This document shows, piece by piece, positions 12,875 through 23,752 of a stretch of 64,000 bases of DNA. This DNA is from Absidia repens (lineage: Eukaryota; Mucoromycota; Mucoromycetes; Mucorales; Cunninghamellaceae), in NCBI GenBank assembly GCA_002105175.1, contig MCGE01000027.1, forward strand, positions 124,001 through 188,000, written 5' to 3'. The position numbers and the translations under genes are program-made. How positions within the stretch are numbered: the stretch's first letter is position 1; every line of letters starts with the position of its first letter. The notes under the pieces were generated by a model. The model had not been told where the DNA came from, ran no database searches, and worked only from the letters and a program-made list of their open reading frames with translations.

Positions 12875-13369
12875 CTATTGTGTAGGTCGGCGTGGAGAAG
12901 TTCTTTTCGTGTTCAGTGATTGGATTTTGGAGGCTGCTTGATGGACTTGAGCTTCTAAATCAGACCATTTCGTGGAGACAGCGGCGGGTTTAAGGAATAC
13001 AATGTAGTCGTGTCCTATTTACAGTATAATAAAACGTCAACTAAATACAATTGCTGATCAAAGCTTTCCAGTTATTCTCTTTTATTTTTATTTTTTTTTA
13101 CCTTTCAATGCATCATTTGGAAATATTGTTGATATGCTTGCTTTGACTCGCCGTTCTGCTTTGTTTCGGTAAACTGCAAGCTTCCCAAGAGCCTTTTTAC
13201 CAGCAATGAAGGAAGCACGGTAGTCATTGACGGGATCGAGACCTTGTGGTATTGATTTCCAAGGGAATGCTTTGATGTTGAAGCAATCATTATGAGAATA
13301 CAATCTGGTAGGTTTAGAGAAGATGGATGTCAAAGTAGCGGTTGTCAATGCGTGCACTTTTTTTGACAT
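12875..13369 (-). CDS. RnpA-like protein (bacterial-type RNase P protein), probably mitochondrial
   Basis: Exons (minus): 13102-13369 and 12875-13014 with an 87-bp intron; 135 residues. The core GKKALGKLAVYRNKAERR followed by GHDYIVFLKPAA aligns by eye with the RnpA pattern sKKvGnAVxRNrxKRxxR ... DyvviaRpxA. In bacteria RnpA binds the catalytic RNase P RNA and the 5' leader of precursor tRNA. The first 30 residues (MSKKVHALTTATLTSIFSKP) carry K/R and S/T with few acids, as in a mitochondrial presequence. Mitochondrial DNA of several zygomycetes is reported to encode bacteria-like RNase P RNA, so a protein partner in the organelle is plausible but inferred. The second Arg pair of the RNR motif is partly changed (AERRVK for VKRRIR). 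It could instead be a divergent mitochondrial ribosomal or assembly protein. It is divergent from TMEM33 by 149 bp. Confidence 0.75.
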
Positions 13370-13518
13370 GGTTTGAATAAGCACTACGAGCCTATTTTTT
13401 TTTTTTCTGGATTTTGTAGATGGGAAATTTAAAATCCGCTTTTTTTTTTGGATATAAAAAATCTCTTGCTCTTTCTTGTTCTCTCCTGCGTTGTTTATTT
13501 TATTATATCATATTTGTT
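13370..13518. promoter_or_regulatory. Bidirectional promoter: RnpA-like gene / TMEM33
   Basis: Only 149 bp separate the two divergent start codons. The interval has poly-T runs and a TATA-like GATATAAAAAAT near 13450 on the plus side. The bidirectional role follows from geometry and was not tested. Confidence 0.5.
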
Positions 13519-14784
13519 ATGCCTACGCCTTCGTCGACCTCTCAATCACTTGGTGAACGCATTTCTCAGCTGATACAGGTAAACAAAGAGAAATGATTTG
13601 TGACAGATGACAATGACATCATGCTAATTGGATGATACATACGTGTTTCGCGGTTTTTATACGTATAGTCCCTCCAGTTTTCGTGGTTTGTTGGCCATGT
13701 TTTGACTTTACTCGGTACCTTCTTCTATGTTATCTCTGTCATTACCTTCAATGCTTCCCCCAAGCCTTACAAGATAGCCTATCTCGGTGCTTTGGTATCA
13801 TATGGTGTGGTCATCTACAAAACCCATGGCGTAAGTTTGGAGATAATAAAACACAGGTCAAAAATCCAGTCGGCAATAATATTCATCACGGTATTCAATC
13901 ATTCTTCTTATTTATATAGATTCCTCAATTGAATGCAGCCTATGCTCAACGCCTGGTGACAGACGAAAATGTACAATACTTTTTCTTGGCCACCTACAAC
14001 TTTTTCTCGGATCCTGTTGAAGGTAAGCAGACAAAAAAGACTTCTCAAACCCCTACTCTTCTTACTCGGCAAACAAACTTTACAATTAATTCTCATATTC
14101 TCTTTTTCAACCTTGTGCTCAGTGTCCTTGATTCCATTCGGTAAGTTGAACGGGGAATGGTGAAGAGGGACAGAATACCGGTATTGTTTTAACTATAACA
14201 CAGTCTAACATGTACCCTTTTACCATTTAGTGACTTTCTCGGCCTTCCATGCTCTCGGTTATGTTCGTACCAATATTATTCCTACTGTATTTCCAACTCC
14301 CCGACAAGCTGCGGGATCAAATACGCCTGCTACGTGGCAAGCCAAGACCCAACAATCTATCAAATCATGGACCGAAAAAAATTATGGTAATGCTATGCGC
14401 CTAGTCGCTACGGCTGAAGTGACCATCATCATGCCTAGACTGATTTTGGGTTTGCTCCGGTAAGTTTTATACAAAAGAAATAAGAGGTGAGGAGGATAGA
14501 AACAGGACTGCTTACACACTGGCTTGATTTTTTTTTTCTTTAGACTACGAATTGTACCTGTGGTCTTATTTGCCCAATTTTTGCGCTTCCGCTATCATCT
14601 TTCAGCTTACACAAGACAGGCATTTACTGACTTAAGAGTCAACTTGGATCGTGCTTTGCTCCCTCCTACTGCCAACCCTCGTATCCCTGCTGTGGTCTCG
14701 CGTCTCTATACTACTGCTAAAGATATGGTCTTCAATTTTGGTGAAGCCGCTGTGCAACGCCAACCCGCTCCTGGTCAACAATAG
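13519..14784 (+). CDS. TMEM33: TMEM33/Pom33 family ER and nuclear-envelope membrane protein
   Basis: Exons: 13519-13578, 13669-13830, 13920-14022, 14123-14140, 14231-14459, 14544-14784; 270 residues. The family (Pom33/Per33 in budding yeast, Tts1 in fission yeast, TMEM33 in animals) shapes ER tubules and helps place nuclear pores. Recognised stretches are WFVGHVLTLLGTFFYVI, KTHGIPQLNAAYAQRL, NVQYFFLATYNFFSDPV, FSAFHALGYVRTNIIPT and a final hydrophobic block RLRIVPVVLFAQFLRFRYH. Four hydrophobic segments are visible. The fourth exon is an 18-bp microexon (VSLIPF); both flanking introns keep frame through it. The C-terminus (about 60 residues) is basic and amphipathic, as in Pom33, where it binds membrane. 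A polyadenylation signal AATAAA lies at 14865-14870. Confidence 0.93.
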
Positions 14785-15718
14785 ATAATGTATTATTAGT
14801 ATAGTATAGTGTAGTGTAATGTTTATATTACTTCACACCCCTTTTTTTTTTTCTGTTGCATATGAATAAACATTCCTTTTTTTATGACAATTGAAATTAT
14901 TTGATGAGTGTTACGGGTAAAACCATCATTGGCACTGTGCTATATCATGCTTTCGTGGCGGTTGTTGTTGTTTGAAGGTGCACTTGAGGAGGGAAGCTGG
15001 ATGCAAAGCGGATGGATGTATGGCATTTATATTTGTATATGACGTGAATATAGTAATTTGACTGTGATCGAATCACCATAGAAACGGGATTTCACCAAAT
15101 ATCATATCATACGTAATGAAAAATACATGTGATTACAACCTTGGTTAAATTTTTCCCGTACAAATCAGTTGGATGCATAGATTTTTTTTTTTTTTTTTTT
15201 TTTTGTAAAGTTAATGATTCACTATGAAATAATATCCTTACTTTACGGATAGTCTGACGCAGCGATGCATCTACCTACTTCTGGTGTAGATACGATGTAA
15301 ATATGGTACTGTTCTGACAATTTTTTGGTTTTGATGAAATATGGTATTATCCCACCGCTATGCTATACTCATTCATATATGTAAACACACGCTACACACA
15401 TACATACATATGCTACGTACACTACACACATATACTACACCTGCGCCCTAAAACCATATATATTCCACGATAAACAACAAACAATGGTTAAAGATGAAAT
15501 GAAGATAAAAAAGAGCTTTTATTGAACATGTAAATACATACAAACAAGACGAAACTACTACTACGGTAATAAAAATAACTATCAAAGACTAAGATACTAC
15601 TAAACTATCATCAAAGATACAAGTTCCCCGTATCCATCCATCCAAATTCTTCATAAAGGTATCACATCGTAACCCTTTTTGAGTAAATGGAATACCATCC
15701 GCCATCGTTGAAGCGCGC
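14785..15718. other. Intergenic, no gene seen
   Basis: TMEM33 3' trailer, then AT-rich spacer with a poly-T run at 15182-15204 and TACACACATA-rich simple sequence at 15385-15440. Frames are closed on both strands. Confidence 0.6.
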
Positions 15719-16218
15719 CTATCTAAATTCATTAGGCGTTGAATGATGTTGATGATTAGCATCATGACTATCGTTGCCGTCTTTGTCCAATAAAGATGTA
15801 GCCATTGTTTCGTTGGTGCTGCTGGTGCTGCTATTATTGCTGTCATCTATGTTGTTCCATTGCTTCGTGGATCGTGATGGATGGCCAATCAGGAGTTGGG
15901 AGACCTTGGAAAACGGGTGGCTATCATCGTACTTGCGTGTTGGAGAAGAAGAAGAAGTATACCAGGTCGATCGTATCCAGTGTTTTCTTGTATGTTGTTT
16001 CTTGTTGCAAGGGATTGACTGATCAAACGCTTTTCCAATCGCTCGTTTGCGATGTTCCAGAAATTCAACGTTGGCTTACCATAGAATCCCTATAAAGCCA
16101 AACTAGCAGAGCGTTTCAAGAAGGGATATACAGAGAGTATCACGTACCAAAAAGCAAGCAACCCATTCCAAATCCGTAATCGTTGAATGACCACCTGAGT
16201 CCACTATTCCACACTAGA
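15719..16218 (-). pseudogene. Decayed or truncated gene tail, family unknown
   Basis: On the minus strand a frame starting at about 16218 reads a hydrophobic segment (WSFNDYGFGMGCLLFG), crosses a GTACGT...TAG intron (about 16154 to 16101), reads ILW, hits a TAA, and then stays open in the same frame for about 120 codons (EFLEHRKRAIGKAFDQ, then an S/T/N-rich tail ending PNEFR) to a TAG at 15719. Continuation of sensible coding after the stop suggests a premature stop in an old gene. The 5' side runs into a diverged repeat copy (16230-16480) and no further exon was found there. It may also simply end at the first stop. I do not recognise the family. Confidence 0.3.
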
Positions 16219-16229
16219 AACATGATGCC

Positions 16230-16480
16230 AAGCAGTCAGTTTTTATCTTGAAATCAATCCAAGCCCCACTATACACATCTTACCATCACAAACAAATTGG
16301 AGGTGTACTAAATCTAAATCCAACATTCAAAATGAAAGGGGTTCCCCATATACTTTGGCAAACCCTTTTTCAAAATCCTCGGAGAACATCAATGTGGAAA
16401 GAAAAGAAAAAAAAGGAAGAACAAAATACAAAGCATGTCCTTTAAAAATTCGATTGAAATCCCGCTGCTCGTCAAAGTTT
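16230..16480 (-). repeat. Dispersed repeat, copy G (diverged, partial)
   Basis: The block at 16325-16350 (AAAATGAAAGGGGTTCCCCATA) matches the AAATGAAAGGGTTTCCCCATGC landmark of the repeat family, and the sequence on its left resembles the neighbouring family block. The terminal CACGTGGGCGGG is not intact; CAGCGGGATTTCAAT (read on minus, near 16460) may be its remnant. Confidence 0.4.
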
Positions 16481-17154
16481 TCTTGTAATTTTGAGGTACC
16501 AAATCCATATATGGCAAAAAGCGGTACCTCCAATTCGGACGAACTTTTTGAATAAAATATACTAGAGGTGCCTCCAAAAACCAAAAACAAAACAATAATA
16601 AAGCTTGCGAATACTACAGTAGAACGTTCGCATTTCTACAGAGAAAGGGTCTATTTTTTCTTGGGAGTTTTTGGGCTTTACTATCAGAATAAAGTATCAT
16701 AGCCAACGTCCGAGTTCTCTTAATATCAAAAATGGCACAAATATTGGCATATGGTACCCTACATATGATTGACACATCGTTTAAAGGAAATAAACCTGGC
16801 GACATATTCAATATTTCTCACTTAGACTGCACCAACTTCCCTCTACGCCCAATTCCTCCCTTTTTTTATGATGAAACCGGTACTATCAAAACTACTTGTC
16901 ATGATCAGTAAAGTCCCCTTCTCTGACAGCACACTTGAAAATTTATTCTAAGTATGGAACAAAAGGCGTATTTTCTCAAAAGCTTTTATTTGATAATGAT
17001 AATAATTTTGAATCACTATTACTACCATTACTCTACAAGGAAGGTCCGTACTGGGTCATAATGATCTGCCAAAACACGTCGCTATATCTATACAATTGAC
17101 CCACAATTGAAGTAAGATGAATTTTCAAAAAGGAGAATGAATGAAACAATATCG
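16481..17154. other. Intergenic, no gene seen
   Basis: AT-rich spacer. Motifs GAGGTACC (near 16492), GGTACCTCC (near 16524) and GAGGTGCCTCC (near 16565) recur here and form inverted pairs, one of them with AATTGGAGGT near 16287. No protein or RNA gene was recognised. Confidence 0.5.
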
Positions 17155-18015
17155 GTAGGGCTAGCTATTGTGGTTAACTAGGTACCATTTGCCGGTCGCT
17201 TGGGTTCAGGGAGGGACGGGGAAGTAGTCAAGATATGTGTGTTAGAAGACAGGTGTTTGATAAGACACTCACAAAGTGGCCACAATGACGACTTTGCTCG
17301 CTATACAATAGGTCAGAGATCGGATAATAAAAGAATATGCTTTCTGGGAAGGAATATGGTAGATACTAAACTTGGAGTGTATGTTTCATTGTAATAAGGG
17401 ATGTATTCATGAAGAAGGCTAAAAGGAGATATGGAAATTGGTAAAATAAGGGACTAACACACTGTACAAAGCATGACAATGGTTAAAGTGAGATATTTTA
17501 TTGAAGCAAAGCAACTGTCAGCACTAATTAAAAAGGACGATAATAGTAAAAGAGATTTATTGCACAAGATATGAAAGAGACTGATGGGACATTTTTCATT
17601 GAAGCAAGTAAAAAGAGTCATGTTTTATTCAGATGTAGATACAAACTATGGACAAACTAATACTAAGCTAAGTTGAGGAAAGCTACAAAAAGTCAAATAA
17701 TGGTGGTGCCAAATCCTGAATCCAAAATGAAAGAGTTTCCACATGCATCTTGCAATCCCTGATTTAAAAACCCTTCCAAACTAGTCCTGACACTATTTTA
17801 AAAATTATAACCTCAAGAAAGTTGAATGTTGAAGAAAAAAAGAAGGAACCAAAAAAAAAAAAAAAAAAAAGGAAAGAAGGCGAAAAAAAAGGTGCACATA
17901 AAAACGTCGGGTGGCCTTTTAATAAAACACTCATTTGGCGTTCATCCAGTTTTTTTAGCCAATAAGAGCGTATGGTAAACCACACTGTGCGCCAAAATCA
18001 CATGTGCGGGATTTT
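17155..18015 (+). repeat. Dispersed repeat, copy B
   Basis: A long copy with the family order: TAGGTCAGAGATCGGATAATAAAAG block, GAGATATTTTATTGAAGCAAAG, GGGACATTTTTCATTGAAGCAAG (near 17587), ACAAACTATGGACAAACTAA, AAATGAAAGAGTTTCCACATGCA, ACTAGTCCTGACACTA, an A-rich stretch, and a degenerate terminal end CATGTGCGGGATTTTAAA (18001-18018). It does not code. Confidence 0.75.
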
Positions 18016-18538
18016 AAATCGTTTATGTAGGCCCCTGTTGATCTACACTATCTTCATGATAAAAAGTATACTATAAATTAAGGCGAATGTACATAAATCA
18101 AGACAATAGTATAATAAAATTGAATTGATAAGGGTAAGAAATGATTCTGTCTACGCTTTAATTTTATTTTGCATCGTCCCAAATTGCACTTTGTTACAAT
18201 TGGAAACTTAAAATACTGTACACTATTGTCACCTAATTTTCTCTTTCACAGAATACAATCTGATATAATAGGCACTTCTCCTGTAGGCACAGTAATTATA
18301 GTAAGCTGAGTATAAATAAAACACTAGCCAAGATTCCACTATTATATTATAAAATTGGTTTGGTATGTAAAGCTAAAACATATGTACACTTTTATTGAAG
18401 GAAGGACAAAATAATCATAATAATAAAAAAACATGAGGGAAACGGGATAAAACTAAAACTAATGCGAAGTGGAATGGGTAAACTAATTGTGATAAGATAA
18501 GAAGGAAGAAACTTGAGCACCAGACACCAGACAACTAA
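18016..18538. other. Intergenic, 3' side of the M1 aminopeptidase
   Basis: AT-rich spacer. The minus-strand polyadenylation signal AATAAA at 18391-18396 probably serves the aminopeptidase gene, about 140 bp beyond its stop. No other feature. Confidence 0.5.
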
Positions 18539-21500
18539 CTAACAGAATCGATCAGCATTAATATGCACCCACTGGGCCACACTATCTTTGGACCGTAGTA
18601 GCCATTTGGAGTTCACACGAGCAGCTTCCACAGTCTGTTGTAACGTTCGGGCATATTGTTTTGTGTCCTTGGTTGCAAAGAATTTTTCGATTTCATCCAA
18701 TTGCTCCAACGACGAGAAGCCACCTACAGCTGACCGTACAGCAGCACCAAACAAGCTTGGAGATCTTGAGAATTTGGCTTGAAGTAAATCATAGTTCTGC
18801 GTAAAAAATTGCCAAAAGAGCAAGCGGGCATCGGGATTGGCGGCCAATCTACATAAGGTAAAAAAAAATGGAAGTTTAACTTTGTTGCAACATGGTAATA
18901 CCCATTCCCATATCTGTTTTTTTTTTTTTGTGCCATATATCTATCCCGTCATCATAACTTACGATCCAAAGACATAAATGGAATCTTGACCACGGACTTC
19001 CTTTTCATCCAAGCTCATAAGCATGTACCTTGTAATCAGAGCTTCGTTCTTGGCACCACCTAGGGCATTCAGAGCAATAAGACGTTGGTCAGTGGGTAAA
19101 GCTTCGTTGTGGTACATTTGGAGAATCCTTTCCCAGATGGCATTTTCTTCTTCAACTGATTCAGCCGCTGATAAGACTATACCATAGACAGGACCGCGAA
19201 GATTGGGATGCAGAGCATTAATGTCATTGGTAACAAACTCATGGAATCGTTTCTTGGCTTCTTCAATGGTGATGGTGTCATTGGATCGGCCGGCATTTGT
19301 CAAGGCAAGAACCCGTAAAATGTTGGTCAGATAATCATCCGATTCTGCAAATTCCCATCCCAATTTGTGTGCCACGGGCGCAAAAAGACTTCGTCGTAAT
19401 GCTTTCAATCCATCCTTCACTTGCTTAGGTTGTTGATACCAAACACCGAGTATGTTGCTAAAATGAGTGCTTAATTGAGACCATACACTAGAGAATAAAA
19501 TGTAGGAAATGATATATATAGAATAAGTACCATTTTGTTTATATCAGTTTCATTCTTTGACTTACAAGTAGTTTTCTTCATTAAAAAATGCTTGAGCCAG
19601 TTCCAAAAAGTCGGTAGTTTGTTGCTCACCACTTACACACAAGTTTCCAGCATCAGCAATAAGACCCACTCGATCGGAGGTATTGGTTAGAAGTCCAGAT
19701 GACCCTTTTTTCACTTCTTCACCGAGCACCCGGATATTTTCAATTGGGTAGTTGACACGATATACAGATGTTTGGCCAGCGTTGAGTTTGAATAGACCAT
19801 CAGCAGGAACAGGGAAAGATTGTGATTTTTCAGTCAAGGTGTACGATTCGGTGTTTCCAGTAGTAAGCATGCCCAATGGTGCCCACCAGACGGTACTGTA
19901 AAAATAACATAGAGTTAATAAAATTAGGCAAGTGACAACAATGCCTTTTTTTTTTCTTCTTCTTCTAAATTACCCGTCTTCAGTCGCTTGAAGATCACCA
20001 GTAGAAAGGTACCTCGATTGCACAACCTTAATTGAATTTTGAGATTCGTGGGTGACACAAAGTACAGGATACTACAGAAAAAAAAGAAAATACAAAAAAT
20101 GAGGTCAAAAAGGCAATGATACACTTTACCATCTCGTTTCCAAGATATAATAACTTACTCCAACACGTTTTGTCCATAAATCCATAAATTGCGAAACGTC
20201 CACACCGGCTTCTTCACTGAGGGCTAACCAAAGGTCATCAGTCGAAGCATTGCTTAGCTTATGTCTGTGAACATAACGTCGTACACCAGCCAAAAAGGTT
20301 TCAACACCCAACCAAGAGCTTAACATGCGGATCACAATGGCGCCTTTATAGTAAGAAATTGCGTCAAATATTTGGTGAATTTCAGCAGGGTCATTCACAG
20401 CGACATCAATAGGATGGGAAGATCGTAAAGCGTCCAGGTTCAAAGCGCGAGGCATATCTTCATTGACAAAAGAGGTCCACACATCCCAATCAGGAAAGAT
20501 ATCATCCACAGCAAGCCATCCTACCCAGGTAGCAAATGATTCGTTGAGCTATATGCAAGAGTAAGTGAGCAAATGAATCGGTGACTATGTTTCAAATTAT
20601 AAGAATATATGTATTGACTTTTCTTTTTTTTACCCAAAGTTCATTCCACCATTTCATTGTCACCAAGTTGCCAAACCATTGATGAGCCAATTCATGGCAG
20701 ACCACATATGCGGTTCGTTTCTTTGAGACGATAGAGGATTGCTTTTCATCAAACAATAAAGAGACGGTGCGGTAAGTAATCAAACCCCAATTTTCCATGG
20801 CACCAGTTTCAAAGTCCGGGACAGCCACCATATCCAGTTTGGGAAGAGGATAAGGTTCACCAAATACTTTTGCAAAATATTCTAATGCAGCGACGCAAAC
20901 ATTCAGAGCATGGCGACCTTGTTCAGCTAATCCGGGAAGAGTATAGACACGAGAGCGAATGGGCTGACCATTGTGTTCCCCAGACGTAAAAGCTTCGATG
21001 TATTCAAAGGGACCAATGACGAAGGCGACAAGATAAGTGCTCATCATGGGCGTGGTGGCATATTTCACTTGTTTCAGAGAATCAGAGATGTTGACTTGAG
21101 AAATCACGTTTGTGTTGGAGAGGGCGGTCAGATGAGAAGGTACTACCAAAGTAACATCGAAGGTTGCCTTCAAGGAAGGCTAAAATAAAAATAAAGAACA
21201 AGGTGAGTCATACAAAAGTATAATATTGGTCATGGGATAGCATCGATATATTTATATGTATACCTCGTCCCAACAAGGAAAAGCACGACGAGCATCAGTA
21301 GCTTCGAATTGAGTGGTGGCCAAATACCTAATAACAAAATAAACATATACACTAGTGCGTGAGATATCTGGTACTTATTGAACAAACCCTTCCTTACTTA
21401 CTTTATGTTTCCTGTATCATCTTTGTAAGAGGATCTGTAAAATCCCGCCATCTGATCATTGAGAATTCCTTCATATTTGATATCCAGTAGAGCCTTTGAG

Positions 21501-21932
21501 TTTGCAGGTAAAGTTTGAGAAAAAGTAAAAACGGTCAGCTGCTTCGATTTGTCGTAAGTAACATCGGTAGCTGGTTGACTAAAAAATATCATTTTCAGGG
21601 AGTTATATATATATATATTGTATGCATTATATATATTACCTTGTTTCTGTCTCGAGATATATGGAAGATACTGTAACCGCCAATATGGTAATGTCGTGAC
21701 TATTAAGGACAATAGTATTCGAATCTTCTACAACTAATAAACTAGATGGGAGATCAATGAATCTACTCGTGTCCCACACTCTTCATCACTGTATTTTATC
21801 TTACTCAATTTTTGCTTGCCCTTGAAAGATAAAGGTTTCCAAGTCGGGCTGAAGCGATAGATCATAATGTACTGGTTTGACATTGGTTGCAAGTATTTGG
21901 CGTTCAGAGACACTGACTTGTTGTGTGGGCAT
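18539..21932 (-). CDS. APE2: M1-family zinc aminopeptidase (puromycin-sensitive/Ape2 type)
   Basis: Exons (minus): 21805-21932, 21640-21741, 21402-21578, 21264-21327, 20634-21179, 20159-20548, 19974-20071, 19566-19895, 18963-19487, 18539-18848; 889 residues, the family's usual size. M1 enzymes remove N-terminal residues from peptides using one zinc ion. The substrate-anchoring GAMEN motif is at 283-287, the zinc motif HELAH at 319-323, and the third zinc ligand Glu342 lies in [10 protein letters not shown], 19 residues after His323, as the family requires. A C-terminal helical ERAP1_C-type region follows (VHINADRFC end). There is no signal peptide ([20 protein letters not shown]), so it is probably cytosolic. 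The second exon start was moved upstream to TTTATTAGTTG because only this acceptor keeps frame and restores a normal first beta strand. A 5'-UTR intron may end just before the ATG. Confidence 0.97.
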
Positions 21933-22994
21933 GGCTCTACGGAAATGAAAAGTTAGTTCCGGACACGCAGGTTACTACCATTTATATATGCTTTTCATTC
22001 GAAGGGGATGGGGCTTATACATACCAGCAATGAGGAATCACTAAAAAAAAAAAAAATTAAAAAAAGGTTTAAGGAACGAGAGAAACAGAAGGCATTAAAT
22101 GAAGTGTTGCAAAATGCGGGGTTTAAACATTGTTCGTCTTTTTTAGGTTATCGTTCACAAAGGCAAAAGAATCGTGTAAAACAAAAACTTTAACTATTTG
22201 ACAGATTTCTTCTTTTTCCAGTTATCCGGCTGGTCGGCTTCCGTTGATCGGTGAAAAAAGATGAAGAAAATAAAACACTGGTCTCATGAACATCATTTCC
22301 ATTAGAACCGCCCATGAAATATGATATTTTTCTTTTATTTCTTACTCTTTGACCCATGACACGCTTCTTTAAATATTTGTTCCACTGTAATTTTGTAACG
22401 CGTCATTGTATATGTTGATGTTCATTATCCTAGAACAAGACTTCTGGCAACGGGACCAATTGACACCTTGGTTGCTATGTTTCATAATTTTTTTAAACCC
22501 CTGGATTTTTCCATGTAACAGACAGACAAGACGTATAAAACTCCGACAAATTTAACCAGTTGTACCTCTTCTCTCCCCCCCCCCTCGTTTTGTCGAAGCG
22601 ATTTTATTGCAGTTTACTCTTTCAAATCAGCCGCTCTATATTATCAAAAGCGGTTTACTCTATCTTAGATATTCCTATATCTTTCCTCCTATCAAAAACA
22701 AAAAAGAATGACCAGTGACATGGTGTATCGATTCCAAATCACGAAACTCTATCCACAAAACATTCACTCCTTGTCTTCAAAAGTACTCCTGCCATCTTGT
22801 CTTATTTCCATTAAAACTTAGCAGTATGCACTTTAAACTGAAATTTGAGTGGAAAAAAAGTAAGTAGTTTTATTGATATGAAAAAGTATACGTGTGAAAC
22901 AACTACGAGTAACTTGGTGGTAGAGTGAGGGGATCGGCATCCAGCCGGCTATGATCTATTTTTTAACCGGCATCTGATAACCCCTCCTTTTTTT
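21933..22994. other. Promoter side of APE2 and upstream part of the next unit
   Basis: The left part must hold the APE2 promoter. Near 22575 a C-rich run precedes a possible plus-strand transcription start. A short frame at 22707 (MTSDMVYRFQITKLYPQ) and MHFKLKFEWKK at 22826 could be 5' exons of the unit that follows, but neither splices in frame into it. Confidence 0.35.
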
Positions 22995-23752
22995 TTTTTT
23001 AGCATGATTTTCAACTTGCCATCTTTGCTGCTCAAGATACAACTATGACCGGCTGTACTTGGATTGATATATTCCAATACATGATACTTATGGAAGGCTT
23101 GAACTTGAGAAATTCAGCACATTATATGTACGGTACCTTCCCTCTGACACGATTCTCGTCTACGATGGATACTCTATTGAGCGTGGTTATTGTACATGCT
23201 CTCTTCGACAAAAACAGAAAATTGGACATCCAGGCTAGCGACCACATACACACCTCACTATCAAAGAAAAATGGAAAATTATCAACTACCAAAGCCAGAC
23301 CTAGGTAGATATTTTTGAAAAACAAAAAATGACTAATATGTGTACTGACTCGATTTATCTTCTTTCTTTCTATCTGACAATGCAACGAAGGGAAGGCATC
23401 AAGGATGTACTCTGTAAAGTTGTCACACAGGTAAGCTCTTGTTGGACAATGTTTTCATTTTTTGATGACTGATGACTGATGACTGATCATTATTATTCCT
23501 ACTACTCTTTTCCATTATGCTCTTATCAATGCTTTCCAAAATCAAAAACTCAATTATTTTACAAATCACTTTTCCCAGCGGATACAGTCACTATTGAATG
23601 TCCTCAGTTTCAGTTACGGGTTAGGAGATGCAATCTACCGCACTATCCTGGCGGACGTGTGGGTTTTTATGGCGAAAAATCGAAACATGTCGAGATTGGA
23701 TCAAAGTACACGCATGACATCAATTTCAACACTGATGACACATAAGACGTAG
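22995..23752 (+). CDS. Unassigned multi-exon gene (partial model)
   Basis: Three exons join in frame: 23003-23304 (after a T-tract acceptor), 23391-23430 and 23579-23752, about 171 residues ending at a TAG. Text includes HDFQLAIFAAQDTTMTGC, IDIFQYMILMEGLNLR and VLSFSYGLGDAIYRTILADVW. The 5' end is missing: the best upstream candidate exon (MHFKLKFEWKK, donor at 22860) is out of phase. Downstream, KIPG then YQLTTINNITCQLQT joins in frame across 23784-23886 in another frame, so the 3' end may also be wrong. A polyadenylation signal AATAAA lies at about 24403. The family is unknown to me; it could be a decaying gene. Codon use looks like neighbouring genes. Confidence 0.35.

Noticed and set aside
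21642..21727. APE2 exon 2 starting at the AG next to AAGATTCG
   Set aside because: It puts the exon out of frame; the acceptor 14 bases further upstream restores frame and the expected beta strand.
23479..23745. Plus frame ADTVTIECPQFQLRVRR...GFYGEKSKHVEIG
   Set aside because: It needs a phase-1 donor, whereas the preceding exon ends in phase 0; the other frame splices correctly. Not fully excluded.
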